DNA from: Actinomadura graeca
Lineage (GTDB): Bacteria; Actinomycetota; Actinomycetes; Streptosporangiales; Streptosporangiaceae
Assembly (NCBI RefSeq): GCF_019175365.1
Contig: NZ_CP059572.1
Location: 1,922,001 to 1,986,000 of the forward strand
DNA length: 64,000 bases
Direction of reading: 5' to 3'
The position numbers were made by a program, and so were the translations under genes. Shown here in pieces: positions 16,657-24,572 of the stretch. The notes below the pieces were generated by a model. That model was not told where the DNA came from. It made no database searches and was given only the letters and a program-made list of their open reading frames with translations. Position 1 is the stretch's first letter; every line of letters begins with the position of its first letter.

Positions 16657-17967
16657 TCACCCTTCGCTGGCTCGCCGGTGGTGGGGCATCGGGACCGCGA
16701 CGGCGTCCACCGCCCGCCGCCGGGGTACGAGCAGCACCAGGCCCGCGGCGATCACGGCCGGGATGGCGAACGCGTAGAAATGCCAGTTCGGCCCGAGCAC
16801 GCCGTCCTGCACGGCGGTCACGACGAGGCCGCCGAAGACGGGGCCGATGATCGCGCCGATCCGGCCGACCGCCAGCGCCCAGCCGAGCGCGGTCGCGCGC
16901 GCCGCCGGGGGGTAGTGGCCGCCGACGAGGGCGTTGACCATGGTCTGGCTGTTCGCGCCGAACCCGGCGACGGCCGTGAGGGCCAGCAGCGGCGCGACCG
17001 ACGGCCGGGTGGCGAACAGCAGCACCGACACGGCGGCGACCGCGAACGCCCCGCAGACCACGGCGCGCTCGCCGACACGGTCGGCCAGGGCCGCCGCGGC
17101 GATCACCCCCGCCACCGCGCCGGCGTTGAAGACCAGGAGGAACGTCAGCGACGAGCCCATCGAGTAGCCGTTGTCGCGCATCAGCTCGGGCAGCCAGGTG
17201 TTGAGGCCGTAGACCAGCAGCAGGCCGATCAGCGAGATCAGCCAGAACAGCAGGGTCTTGGGGAGGTTGCGGCGGGAGAACAGGCAGCGGATCGACTCGA
17301 AACCGCGCGTCCCGAACGGGGCGCCCGCGCGCGGGGCCGCCGCCGTCCCCGCGCCGCGGCGCGCGGCGAGGTAGGCGACGGATTCCGGGAGCAGCTTGTA
17401 GGCGGCGGGCACGACGAGCACCAGCGGCGCCGCGCCGAGGAAGAACATGACGCGGAACCCGGCGGACGGGAGCACGACGAGGGCGGTCAGGGCGGCGAGC
17501 ACCCCGCCGGCCGAGTAGCCGGAGAACATCAGCGCGTTGTAGAGCTGGCGGCGCGCGGCGGGGGCGTACTCGATCGTCAGCGCGATCGCCGTGGGGACGA
17601 CCCCGCCGAGGCCGAGCCCGGTCACGAAGCGCAGGAGCCCGAAGGTCCAGGGGTCGGGGGCGAGGCCGGTGAGCGGCATCGCGACGGAGAACCAGACCAG
17701 GCAGCACAGCATGATCCGGCGGCGGCCGACGAGGTCGGTGAGCGTGCCCACCACCAGCGCGCCGACCAGCATCCCGGCCAGCGCGAGGCTGCCGATCCGC
17801 CCCACCTCGGCGGCGGTGAGGTCCCACGCCCGGTGGCGCAGCAGGCTCGGCACCACGGTGCCGTAGGTGATCAGGTCGTACCCGTCGAACACGACGGTCG
17901 CCCAGCAGATCGCGAGCACCCGGCGCGCGCCGCGCGCGCGTTCCGGGCCGGGGTCGTCGAAGGCCAT
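16657..17967 (-). CDS. Aromatic acid:H+ symporter (AAHS/PcaK-like MFS)
   Basis: A 436-aa, 12-helix transporter. The first helix carries VVFDGYDLITYGTVVPSL, the AAHS signature (DGxD) needed for aromatic-acid transport in PcaK/BenK. The loop 2-3 motif is GTLTDLVGRRRIM, followed by RFVTGLGLGGVVPTAIAL. GAGGAG lies 6 bases before the ATG. It is cotranscribed with the benzoylformate decarboxylase-like gene (2-base gap), so the likely cargo is an aryl-glyoxylate, mandelate or hydroxybenzoate. A candidate IclR operator lies 42 bp upstream. Confidence 0.9.
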   Translation of the reverse strand: MAFDDPGPERARGARRVLAICWATVVFDGYDLITYGTVVPSLLRHRAWDLTAAEVGRIGSLALAGMLVGALVVGTLTDLVGRRRIMLCCLVWFSVAMPLTGLAPDPWTFGLLRFVTGLGLGGVVPTAIALTIEYAPAARRQLYNALMFSGYSAGGVLAALTALVVLPSAGFRVMFFLGAAPLVLVVPAAYKLLPESVAYLAARRGAGTAAAPRAGAPFGTRGFESIRCLFSRRNLPKTLLFWLISLIGLLLVYGLNTWLPELMRDNGYSMGSSLTFLLVFNAGAVAGVIAAAALADRVGERAVVCGAFAVAAVSVLLFATRPSVAPLLALTAVAGFGANSQTMVNALVGGHYPPAARATALGWALAVGRIGAIIGPVFGGLVVTAVQDGVLGPNWHFYAFAIPAVIAAGLVLLVPRRRAVDAVAVPMPHHRRASEG

Positions 17968-18008
17968 CGCTCTCTCCTCGCTCGGACATCGGGAGCGGCC
18001 GACGCCAA

Positions 18009-18023
18009 GTCCATTGAATGGAC
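18009..18023. promoter_or_regulatory. IclR-type operator candidate, copy 2 (perfect palindrome)
   Basis: GTCCATTGAATGGAC is a perfect 15-bp palindrome around a central G. It lies 42 bp upstream of the AAHS transporter start and matches the copy at 14923 in 14 of 15 positions plus the flanking GGCC. Confidence 0.65.
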
Positions 18024-18091
18024 GGCCCGTTCCCCCGGCGGCCCGTCCTGGCCCCCCGGCGGGGCGCGATCGCCCGGCCGGGGGTCGTCTC

Positions 18092-19582
18092 TCAGAAGGG
18101 GTAGTGCCGCGGGCCGGACTGGACGGTGATCCACCGCAGCTCGGTGAACTCCTCCAGCGCGGCGCGCGACCCGAACCGCCCCCACCCGCTCGCGCCGACT
18201 CCCCCGAACGGCATCCCCGGCTCGTCGTGCACGGTCGGCCCGTTGACGTGGCAGATCCCCGAGCGGACGCGCCGGGCCAGGTCCAGCGCGGTCGCGGCGT
18301 CCCGGCCGAACACCGCCGCGGACAGGCCGTACTCGGTGTCGTTGGCGACCTCGACCGCCCGGTCCGTCCCGTCCACCTCGATGATCGACAGCAGCGGGCC
18401 GAAGGACTCCTCGGAGTAGACCCGCATCGCGGGCGTCACGCCCCGCAGCACGGTCGGCCGCATGTACAGCCCCTCCGCGTCACCGCCCGCCAGCACCTCG
18501 GCGCCCTTCTCCCGGGCGTCGTCGACCAGCTCCAGCAGGCGGTCCCTGGCCGCCCGGTTCACCATCGGCCCGAGCTGGGTCGACGGGTCGTCGGGCGGCC
18601 CCACGACCAGGGCCGCGGCCCGGACGGCGAGCCGCGCGGCGACGTCGCCGGCGACCGCGCGGTCGACGATCAGACGCTCGGTCGACATGCAGACCTGCCC
18701 CTGGTTCAGGAACGCGCCGAAGACCGCGGCGTCGACGGCGGCGGGCACGTCGGCGTCGGCGAGGACGAGCATCGGCGCCTTCCCGCCGAGCTCCAGCACG
18801 GTCCGGGTGAGGTGCCGTCCCGCGATCTCGGCGATGATCCGCCCCACCCGGGTGGAGCCGGTGAAGTTCACCCGCGTGACGGCGGGGTGGGCGACGAGGG
18901 CCTCCACGATCTCCGGCGCGTCCTCCGGGGCGTTGCTGACCAGGTTGACCGCGCCGGGCGGCGCGCCCGCGTCGTGCAGCACCTCCACGATCGCCGCCTG
19001 CGTGCACGGGACCTGCTCGGACGACTTGAGCACCACCGTGTTCCCGTACGCCAGCGGCATCGCCAGCGCGCGCACGCCGAGGATCAGTGGCGCGTTCCAG
19101 GGGGCGATGCCGGCCACCACGCCGGCCGGCTGGCGCACCCCCAGCGCGGTGAGTCCCGGCACGTCCGAGGGGATCACCTCCCCGATGGCCGAGTACGCCT
19201 GGGCGGCGGCCTCGGCGAGCATCCCCCGGGCGACGGACACGTTGAACTCGCACCACGGCCGCGCCGCGCCCATCTCCAGGCACATCAGCGACGCGAGCGC
19301 GTCGGCCCGCTCAGCGAACAGGGCCGCCGCGCGCTCCAGGACCTCGCGCCGCCGCGCGGGGGGCCACCCGGCCCACGTCGCGAACCCGTCCTCGGCGGCC
19401 TCCACGGCCCGCCGGACGTCCCCGGCCGACGCCGCGGCGACCTCGGCGATGGGCTTGCCGGTCAGCTCCGACCTGGTCAGGACGGTCCGGCCCTTCTCGG
19501 CGGCGCTCCAGCGGCCCCCGATGAACAGTTCGCTCGTGCGGCCGGCCGGCGCGCCGGGACGCGCGTCATCGGTGGCGGTCAT
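18092..19582 (-). CDS. Aromatic aldehyde dehydrogenase (vanillin/benzaldehyde type)
   Basis: A 496-aa NAD(P)-dependent aldehyde dehydrogenase. It has APWNAPLILGVRALAMPL, the Glu motif VLELGGKAPM, and the catalytic Cys in GQVCMSTERLIV. The PSDVPGLTALGVRQPAGVVAGI stretch and the short C-terminus resemble vanillin, benzaldehyde and salicylaldehyde dehydrogenases. AAGGAG lies 6 bases before the ATG. It follows the flavin hydroxylase gene by 30 bp on the same strand. It probably oxidises the aldehyde made by the decarboxylase at 15-16.6 kb to the aromatic acid. Confidence 0.9.
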   Translation of the reverse strand: MTATDDARPGAPAGRTSELFIGGRWSAAEKGRTVLTRSELTGKPIAEVAAASAGDVRRAVEAAEDGFATWAGWPPARRREVLERAAALFAERADALASLMCLEMGAARPWCEFNVSVARGMLAEAAAQAYSAIGEVIPSDVPGLTALGVRQPAGVVAGIAPWNAPLILGVRALAMPLAYGNTVVLKSSEQVPCTQAAIVEVLHDAGAPPGAVNLVSNAPEDAPEIVEALVAHPAVTRVNFTGSTRVGRIIAEIAGRHLTRTVLELGGKAPMLVLADADVPAAVDAAVFGAFLNQGQVCMSTERLIVDRAVAGDVAARLAVRAAALVVGPPDDPSTQLGPMVNRAARDRLLELVDDAREKGAEVLAGGDAEGLYMRPTVLRGVTPAMRVYSEESFGPLLSIIEVDGTDRAVEVANDTEYGLSAAVFGRDAATALDLARRVRSGICHVNGPTVHDEPGMPFGGVGASGWGRFGSRAALEEFTELRWITVQSGPRHYPF

Positions 19583-19612
19583 GGGATCTCCTTCGGTTGC
19601 CGGCGCGGGCGG

Positions 19613-20824
19613 TCAGCCCGCGGCGGGCTCGGCGGCCATCGCGACGTCGGGGTCGTACTCGTAGATCCAGCCGTTGGTGACCAGCGGGTCGGTCTCGGTG
19701 AAGGACGTGTCACGGGCCCGCTGCCCGGGTCCGTCGGGAAGGTGGTTGATGTCAGAGCGCGCGTGGCTGACCGCCTGCAGCCGGGTCGTGCGGGGCAGGC
19801 GCAGCGCCTCGTAGCGCCGCAGCGCCCGGGCCGGGTCGGCGGCGTCCTCGGCCAGGCAGCGGGACAGGACGGCCGCGTCCTCGATCGCCTGCGCGGCGCC
19901 CTGCGCGAAGAACGGGAACATGGGGTGCGCGGCGTCGCCGAGGAGCGTCACCGGCCCCCGGCTCCAGCGCGGCAGCGGCGCGCGGTCCAGCAGCGCCCAC
20001 CGGCCCGGCGTCTCGGCGGCGCGGATGAGGTCGACGAGCCGCGGGTCCCACCCCTCGAACTCGCGGAGGAACTCCCCGACCGTCGCCCGCGCCGTCCACG
20101 ACTCCACCGAGTCGTCGCCCGCCGGGGCGAAGGCCACGAGGTTCACGAACCGGCCCTCGGAGATGGGGTAATGCACCAGGTGGTGGCCTGGACCGATCCA
20201 CAGGGTCTGCGCGCGCCGCCGGGCGAACGACGGCGCGCGGTCGCCCGGCACCAGGGCGCGGAACGCGCACAGGCCGGAGAACGCGGCCGGCCGGGGGTCG
20301 GCGACGACGCCCCGGACCACCGAGTGGACGCCGTCCGCGCCGATGACGACGTCCGCCCCGGCCACCTCGCCGTCGTCGAACCGCATCGACGGGCGCCCGT
20401 CCCGCACGGTGACCTCCGTGCAGCGCCTGCCGAGCCGGACCGTGCCCTCGGGGACGGCGCGCCGGATGACCTCCAGCAGGTCGGCGCGGTGCACGGTGTA
20501 GGTGTGCTCGCCGTAGAGCCGCTCGCAGGCCGTCGCGAGGTCCTCGGCGGACAGGATCGTGCCGTCCTGCCAGCGCCGGAACTCCCAGCCGACGTCCAGC
20601 CGGACGGCGCTGCGCAGCAGCGGGCCCATGACGCCGAGCCGGCGCAGCAGGCGGGCGGCGTTGGGCGCCACCACGAGCCCCGCGCCGACCTCCTTCAGCA
20701 CCGGCGCCTGCTCGTACACCGTGCTGCGGAGGCCCGCGCGGTGCAGGAAGGCGGCGGCCGCGAGGCCCCCGATCCCGCCGCCGAGGATCGCGATCTCCGG
20801 TGTCCTGACCTTCGCCCCGAGCAT
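19613..20824 (-). CDS. FAD-dependent hydroxylase, salicylate-1-hydroxylase/NicC-like
   Basis: A 403-aa flavoprotein monooxygenase: IAILGGGIGGLAAAAFLHRAG (residues 11-31), the DG motif VIGADGVHSVVRG and the second FAD motif TLLGDAAHPMFPFFAQGAAQAIEDA. The Pro-Phe-Phe-Ala-Gln-Gly segment is typical of the salicylate hydroxylase/6-hydroxynicotinate monooxygenase branch, which hydroxylates with loss of CO2. The ATG at 20824 gives the normal N-terminus; its ribosome site is weak, and an ATG about 17 codons upstream is possible. It may convert a hydroxybenzoate to a diphenol that feeds the hydroxyquinol genes. It is divergent from the IclR gene. Confidence 0.88.
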   Translation of the reverse strand: MLGAKVRTPEIAILGGGIGGLAAAAFLHRAGLRSTVYEQAPVLKEVGAGLVVAPNAARLLRRLGVMGPLLRSAVRLDVGWEFRRWQDGTILSAEDLATACERLYGEHTYTVHRADLLEVIRRAVPEGTVRLGRRCTEVTVRDGRPSMRFDDGEVAGADVVIGADGVHSVVRGVVADPRPAAFSGLCAFRALVPGDRAPSFARRRAQTLWIGPGHHLVHYPISEGRFVNLVAFAPAGDDSVESWTARATVGEFLREFEGWDPRLVDLIRAAETPGRWALLDRAPLPRWSRGPVTLLGDAAHPMFPFFAQGAAQAIEDAAVLSRCLAEDAADPARALRRYEALRLPRTTRLQAVSHARSDINHLPDGPGQRARDTSFTETDPLVTNGWIYEYDPDVAMAAEPAAG

Positions 20825-20969
20825 CTGAGTTCCCGACTCCCGCGATCGTCCCCGCGTCCAAGCTGACGACGACATGCTGCCCGTCCGGCCGCCTTCACGG
20901 CGTGGAGATGGCCATCCTATGAACATCGTGGGCTACCATCGCAGGTCAGCCGACAAGGAGGTTCCCCGT

Positions 20970-21749
20970 ATGCCTCGGACGAGCGAGCCCGGGAGGAGCG
21001 TGAGCTCCCGCCTCCTGGAGGTGCTGTTCGCCTTCCAGCCCGACCAGAGCGTCCTCAGCCTCGCCGACCTGGTGCGCAGGACGGGGCTGCCGCACGCGAC
21101 CGTCCGGCGGCTGGCCATGGAGCTCACCGGCGTCGGCGCGCTGACCCGCCGGCACGACGGGCGGTTCACGATCGGGCTGCGGCTGTGGCAGCTCGGCACG
21201 CTGGCGCCGCTCACCGAGTCGCTGCGCACCCAGGCGCAGCCCTTCATGGAGGACCTCTACACGGCGCTCCACCAGCACGTGCAGCTGGCCGTCCTGGAGG
21301 GCACGGAGGCCGTGATCATCGAGAGGCTGTCCGCGCCGAAGGCACCGGAGCTGGTCTCCCAGGTGGGGGGCAGGCTGCCGCTGCACTGCTCGGGGGTGGG
21401 CAAGGTGGTCCTGGCCCACGGCGGCGCCGAGCTCATCGACCGGGTGCTCGCCGGAAGGCTGCGCCGCTACACGCCGCGGACGACGGTCGACCCGGGCGCC
21501 CTGCGCAGCGAGCTCGCCGACTGCCGCCGCACGGGCAACGCCGGGGTCCGGGGCGAGCTGACCGCCGGCGCCGACTCGATCGCGACGCGGATCGTGGACG
21601 GCGACGGCCGCGTCGTGGCGGCGCTGTCGGTCGTGGTGCGGGCCGGGTCGGTGAACCACCGGGCCGTGCTCCCGTCGGTGATCGCCAGCGGCCTCGGCAT
21701 CTCCCGCATGCTCGGCTGGAGGCCGGGGACCAAGATCCGCGACCTGTGA
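20970..21749 (+). CDS. IclR-family transcriptional regulator
   Basis: A 259-aa IclR protein: HTH (VSSRLLEVLFAFQPDQSVLS, then LADLVRRTGLPHATVRRLAM) and effector domain (GRLPLHCSGVGKVVLAHG, ELTAGADSIATRIVDGDGRVVAALSVVV). The ATG at 20970 is set by a near-perfect AAGGAGGTT 7 bases upstream. It is divergent from the hydroxylase/aldehyde dehydrogenase genes and is the only regulator in the 11.7-21.7 kb block. It is therefore the best candidate to bind the TCCnTTGAATGGA palindromes at 14923 and 18009. The effector-domain sequence differs clearly from the other IclR gene at 5 kb. Confidence 0.92.
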   Translation: MPRTSEPGRSVSSRLLEVLFAFQPDQSVLSLADLVRRTGLPHATVRRLAMELTGVGALTRRHDGRFTIGLRLWQLGTLAPLTESLRTQAQPFMEDLYTALHQHVQLAVLEGTEAVIIERLSAPKAPELVSQVGGRLPLHCSGVGKVVLAHGGAELIDRVLAGRLRRYTPRTTVDPGALRSELADCRRTGNAGVRGELTAGADSIATRIVDGDGRVVAALSVVVRAGSVNHRAVLPSVIASGLGISRMLGWRPGTKIRDL

Positions 21750-21873
21750 CGGGGGCGGGCGTCGGCCGTCGCACGCGCGTCCACGGCTTACGGAACGACC
21801 GCCCAGGAGCGTTTCTCACCCTTTGCTCGTGAATATCCACCGCGCCCGTGCCGGGCGTGCCACGCTCGGGGCC

Positions 21874-23175
21874 ATGCTGGAGAGAGCCGCGCTGGAGAGA
21901 CTCGACACCGTCGACTGGGCCGGTCTGACCCACGCCTACGGGTACGCCGCCGATGTGCCCGGCCAGATCCGCCTGCTGCTCTCGGCCGATCCGGACGTAC
22001 GGGCCAAGGGCCTGGGCGAGCTGTACGGGAACATCTTCCACCAGGGCACCCGCTACGAGGCCAGCGCTCACGCGGTCCCGTTCCTCCTGGAGACGCTCAC
22101 CGATCCGGAGACACCCGACAGGGCGTCGATCCTCGGCCTGCTCACGTGCCTGGCCGTGGGTTACGGCGAGGAGTACCTGCCCGCCGGCTACCCGATCGCC
22201 GAGCATCGCGCCGCCGCCGTCGGCGGAGAGGACCTGCTCGCCGCCGGCAGGGCCTACACGGACGAAGACGATGAAGACGTAGAAGACGAGGAGGAGGACG
22301 ACTGGGAGACCGAGCCCGCCCTCTTCGCCTACATGCAGACGCTCGACCCCGACGACGACGGACGGCTCGGCGCGTACGTCGCGCTGGCAGCCTACGACGC
22401 GGTACGCGCCGGGTTGCCGCTGATCCGCTCCCTGGCCGCCGACGCCGACGCCGGGGTGCGCACGGCCGCCGTCCACGTCCTCGCCTGGTTCCCGGAGGCC
22501 GCCGCGGAGAGCAGGCCCGTGCTGGTAGCGGCCGCGGACGACCCGGACCCGGCCGTCGCCGCCACCGCCCTGGTGGCGCTCGCCCTGCTCGACTCCGCGG
22601 AGAAAGACCCCTTCCGGGGGGTGTGGGGGGTCGTCCCCCCACAAGAGACCGGCCAGGTGCTGGAGAGCGCGCTGGACGACCCGCGCGACCTGGTGCGCTG
22701 GGGCGCCGCCATCGGACTGGCGCGGTTCCGTGGCGGGGACGCGGGTCCCGGCGCCGCCGCCGAGCTGCACGGATGGGTCGGCAGGGACGGCGGGCCGCAC
22801 GAGGCCGTCCCGTTCCTCGACGGCGATCTGCGCGGCTACGCGGCGCGGTCGCTGCCGCTGCTGGGCGAGGCGTACGCCGACGGCTCCTTCGCCGCCCTGC
22901 TGGCCCGCCTGCCGCGGGTGTCGGGGATCGAGGCGCTGCCGGTCGCGGAGACGCTGCTGGAAATGGTGTTCCCGGACCCGCTGCCCGCCGGGACCCCTTT
23001 CTCCGACCTGGACGAACGCCAGCGGCGGCTCGTCATCGCCCTCGCGGGCTCCCCCGCGACGTGGCGGCTCGACGGGATGGCCTTCGGCAACTTCAGCATG
23101 CTCGTCGGCGGCCACGGCCTGCCGAGCGACCCCGAGGCGATGTCCCACTACATCACCGGGGCGGAGCCCGCCTGA
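21874..23175 (+). CDS. HEAT-repeat-like protein with acidic insert
   Basis: About 433 aa, almost entirely alpha-helical. There are repeated 30-residue helix pairs of HEAT/PBS-lyase type (for example VPFLLETLTDPETPDRASILGLLTCLA, LIRSLAADADAGVRTAAVHVLAWF, LVAAADDPDPAVAATALVALALL, LESALDDPRDLVRWGAAIGLARF). A strongly acidic linker (EDDEDVEDEEEDDWE) splits the first and second repeat blocks. A FRGVWGVVPPQ segment coded by a GC hairpin interrupts the later repeats. The ATG at 21874 is preferred; TTG/GTG codons upstream have no better ribosome site. Such proteins act as protein-binding scaffolds. No enzymatic motif is seen and the function is unknown. Confidence 0.7.
   Translation: MLERAALERLDTVDWAGLTHAYGYAADVPGQIRLLLSADPDVRAKGLGELYGNIFHQGTRYEASAHAVPFLLETLTDPETPDRASILGLLTCLAVGYGEEYLPAGYPIAEHRAAAVGGEDLLAAGRAYTDEDDEDVEDEEEDDWETEPALFAYMQTLDPDDDGRLGAYVALAAYDAVRAGLPLIRSLAADADAGVRTAAVHVLAWFPEAAAESRPVLVAAADDPDPAVAATALVALALLDSAEKDPFRGVWGVVPPQETGQVLESALDDPRDLVRWGAAIGLARFRGGDAGPGAAAELHGWVGRDGGPHEAVPFLDGDLRGYAARSLPLLGEAYADGSFAALLARLPRVSGIEALPVAETLLEMVFPDPLPAGTPFSDLDERQRRLVIALAGSPATWRLDGMAFGNFSMLVGGHGLPSDPEAMSHYITGAEPA
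22622..22643. repeat. Hairpin element inside the HEAT gene
   Basis: A perfect 9-bp inverted repeat (TGTGGGGGG / CCCCCCACA) with loop TCGT, preceded by a run of C/G. It is in frame and encodes GVWGVVPP, which breaks the helical repeat pattern. It may be a small insertion of a dispersed palindromic repeat; no second copy was noticed in the window. Confidence 0.45.
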
Positions 23176-23189
23176 TCTCCTCCGGCATC

Positions 23190-23220
23190 GGCGGGCCGAC
23201 CCCTTGGGCATGGGCCCGCC
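23190..23220. terminator. Terminator between convergent HEAT and hydrolase genes
   Basis: An 8-bp stem (GGCGGGCC / GGCCCGCC) with a 15-base loop in the 64-bp gap between two convergent stops. Confidence 0.5.
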
Positions 23221-23239
23221 GCCCGGCTCGGGACGAGGG

Positions 23240-24385
23240 TCAGCGAGCGGCGGCGTATCGCCAGAAGTCCTGCATCCACGTGTGCGGGACCGGGCCGTCG
23301 GTGGCGACCTGGGCGAGCAGGACGGTCACCGTGCCGGTGGACGGGACGATGTGCGCCGTCGTCCCCGTCCCGCCGACCCAGCCGTACCGTCCGGGCACGT
23401 TCCACGGGTCGATCGGGGCGATGTCGACCGCGCCGCCGAAGCCCCAGCCCTGGCCCTCCAGGAAGAGGTCGCCGATCTCGCGCTGCCGGGGGGTGGTGTT
23501 GTCGGTGGTCATCAGCCGCACGGACGCGGGCGATAGCACGCGGCGGCCGTCGGGGGCCGTGCCGCCGGCGAGCAGCATCCGGCCGAACGCGAGCCAGTCA
23601 CGGGCCGTCCCCACCAGGCCGCCGTTGCCCAGCGGGAACTTCGGCAGGGTGCTCCACTGCCCGTCGGGACCGTCGGCCAGTGTCAGGCCGCCCTCCGGGC
23701 CGATCCGGTAGGAGCTGGTGAAACGGTCGCGTTTGCCGGGCGGCACCTCGAAGGCGGTGTCCGCCATGCCCAGCGGATCGAACAGCCGGTCGGCGAGGAA
23801 ATCGGGCAGCGGCCTGCCGGTGACCCGGGTGATCAGCACGCCCTGGAGGGTGGAGCAGGTGTCGTACAGCCACGCCTCGCCCGGGTGGTACAGGAGCGGG
23901 ACCTGGGCGAGGTCGGCCATCCACTGGTCCGGCGCGGGGAAGCCCGCCGGCTCGCGGCCGTCCTTCTGCACGGAGAACAGCCTCTGGACGGCGGGCAGCG
24001 TGAAGTCGGAGGCGAAGCCGTAGCCCGCGCGGGAGTCGAGCACGTCCTGGACGGTGATCGGCCGGGCGGCGGGGACCACGTCCTCGGCCGGGGCGTCCGG
24101 GGTCCGGACGACGCGGGGGTTCGCCAGCTCCGGCAGCCACCGGTCCACCGGGTCGCCGAGCGCGATCCGGCCCTCGTCGACGAGCGTCATGACGGCCGCC
24201 GCGACGATCGGCTTGGTGATCGAGGCGAAGCGGAAGATCGCGTCCTCGGTCATCGGGGCGCCGCCGACGGCCAGCGCGCCGACGGCGGCCACCTCCACGT
24301 CGTCGCCCCGGGCGACCAGGCCCACCGCGCCCGGAACCGAGCCGTCGGCGACATGGCCCTCCAGCAGCCCACGCAGGTCGGTCAT
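23240..24385 (-). CDS. Beta-lactamase-fold serine hydrolase (EstB/class C-like)
   Basis: A 381-aa serine hydrolase of the penicillin-binding-protein/class C fold. The SxxK motif is FASITKPIVAA (about residue 53), the Tyr motif is WLYDTCSTLQG, and the third motif is GWVGGTGTTAHI. The LDPLGMxDTAF-type signature (FDPLGMADTAF) is typical of cytosolic esterases and D-aminopeptidase-like proteins rather than true beta-lactamases. There is no signal peptide. GGGGGAG precedes the ATG. It stands alone between convergent and divergent neighbours. Resistance activity is not implied. Confidence 0.88.
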   Translation of the reverse strand: MTDLRGLLEGHVADGSVPGAVGLVARGDDVEVAAVGALAVGGAPMTEDAIFRFASITKPIVAAAVMTLVDEGRIALGDPVDRWLPELANPRVVRTPDAPAEDVVPAARPITVQDVLDSRAGYGFASDFTLPAVQRLFSVQKDGREPAGFPAPDQWMADLAQVPLLYHPGEAWLYDTCSTLQGVLITRVTGRPLPDFLADRLFDPLGMADTAFEVPPGKRDRFTSSYRIGPEGGLTLADGPDGQWSTLPKFPLGNGGLVGTARDWLAFGRMLLAGGTAPDGRRVLSPASVRLMTTDNTTPRQREIGDLFLEGQGWGFGGAVDIAPIDPWNVPGRYGWVGGTGTTAHIVPSTGTVTVLLAQVATDGPVPHTWMQDFWRYAAAR

Positions 24386-24572
24386 GACTCCCCCTTCGTA
24401 GCGTGCGATGTAGGGCAGACCAGCGGCCTACCCGAAAGTCATCGGCGCGATGTGCCGATGGCGGGCAGCGGTGTGCCGGTTTGGGTCAGGAGTCGCGGAC
24501 CTGGTCGCGGCCTATCTGGCGTCGTTCAGAAGTCGCACCCATCCGCTGAGCGTGCGGCCCCGAACACAGGTC

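Noticed and set aside
17867..20866. A 999-codon open frame antisense to the aldehyde dehydrogenase and hydroxylase genes
   Set aside because: It spans two genuine genes and their spacer on the other strand and shows no protein family.
23240..24385. True class C beta-lactamase (antibiotic resistance gene)
   Set aside because: There is no signal peptide, the Tyr motif is YDT rather than YxN, and it resembles cytosolic EstB-type esterases.
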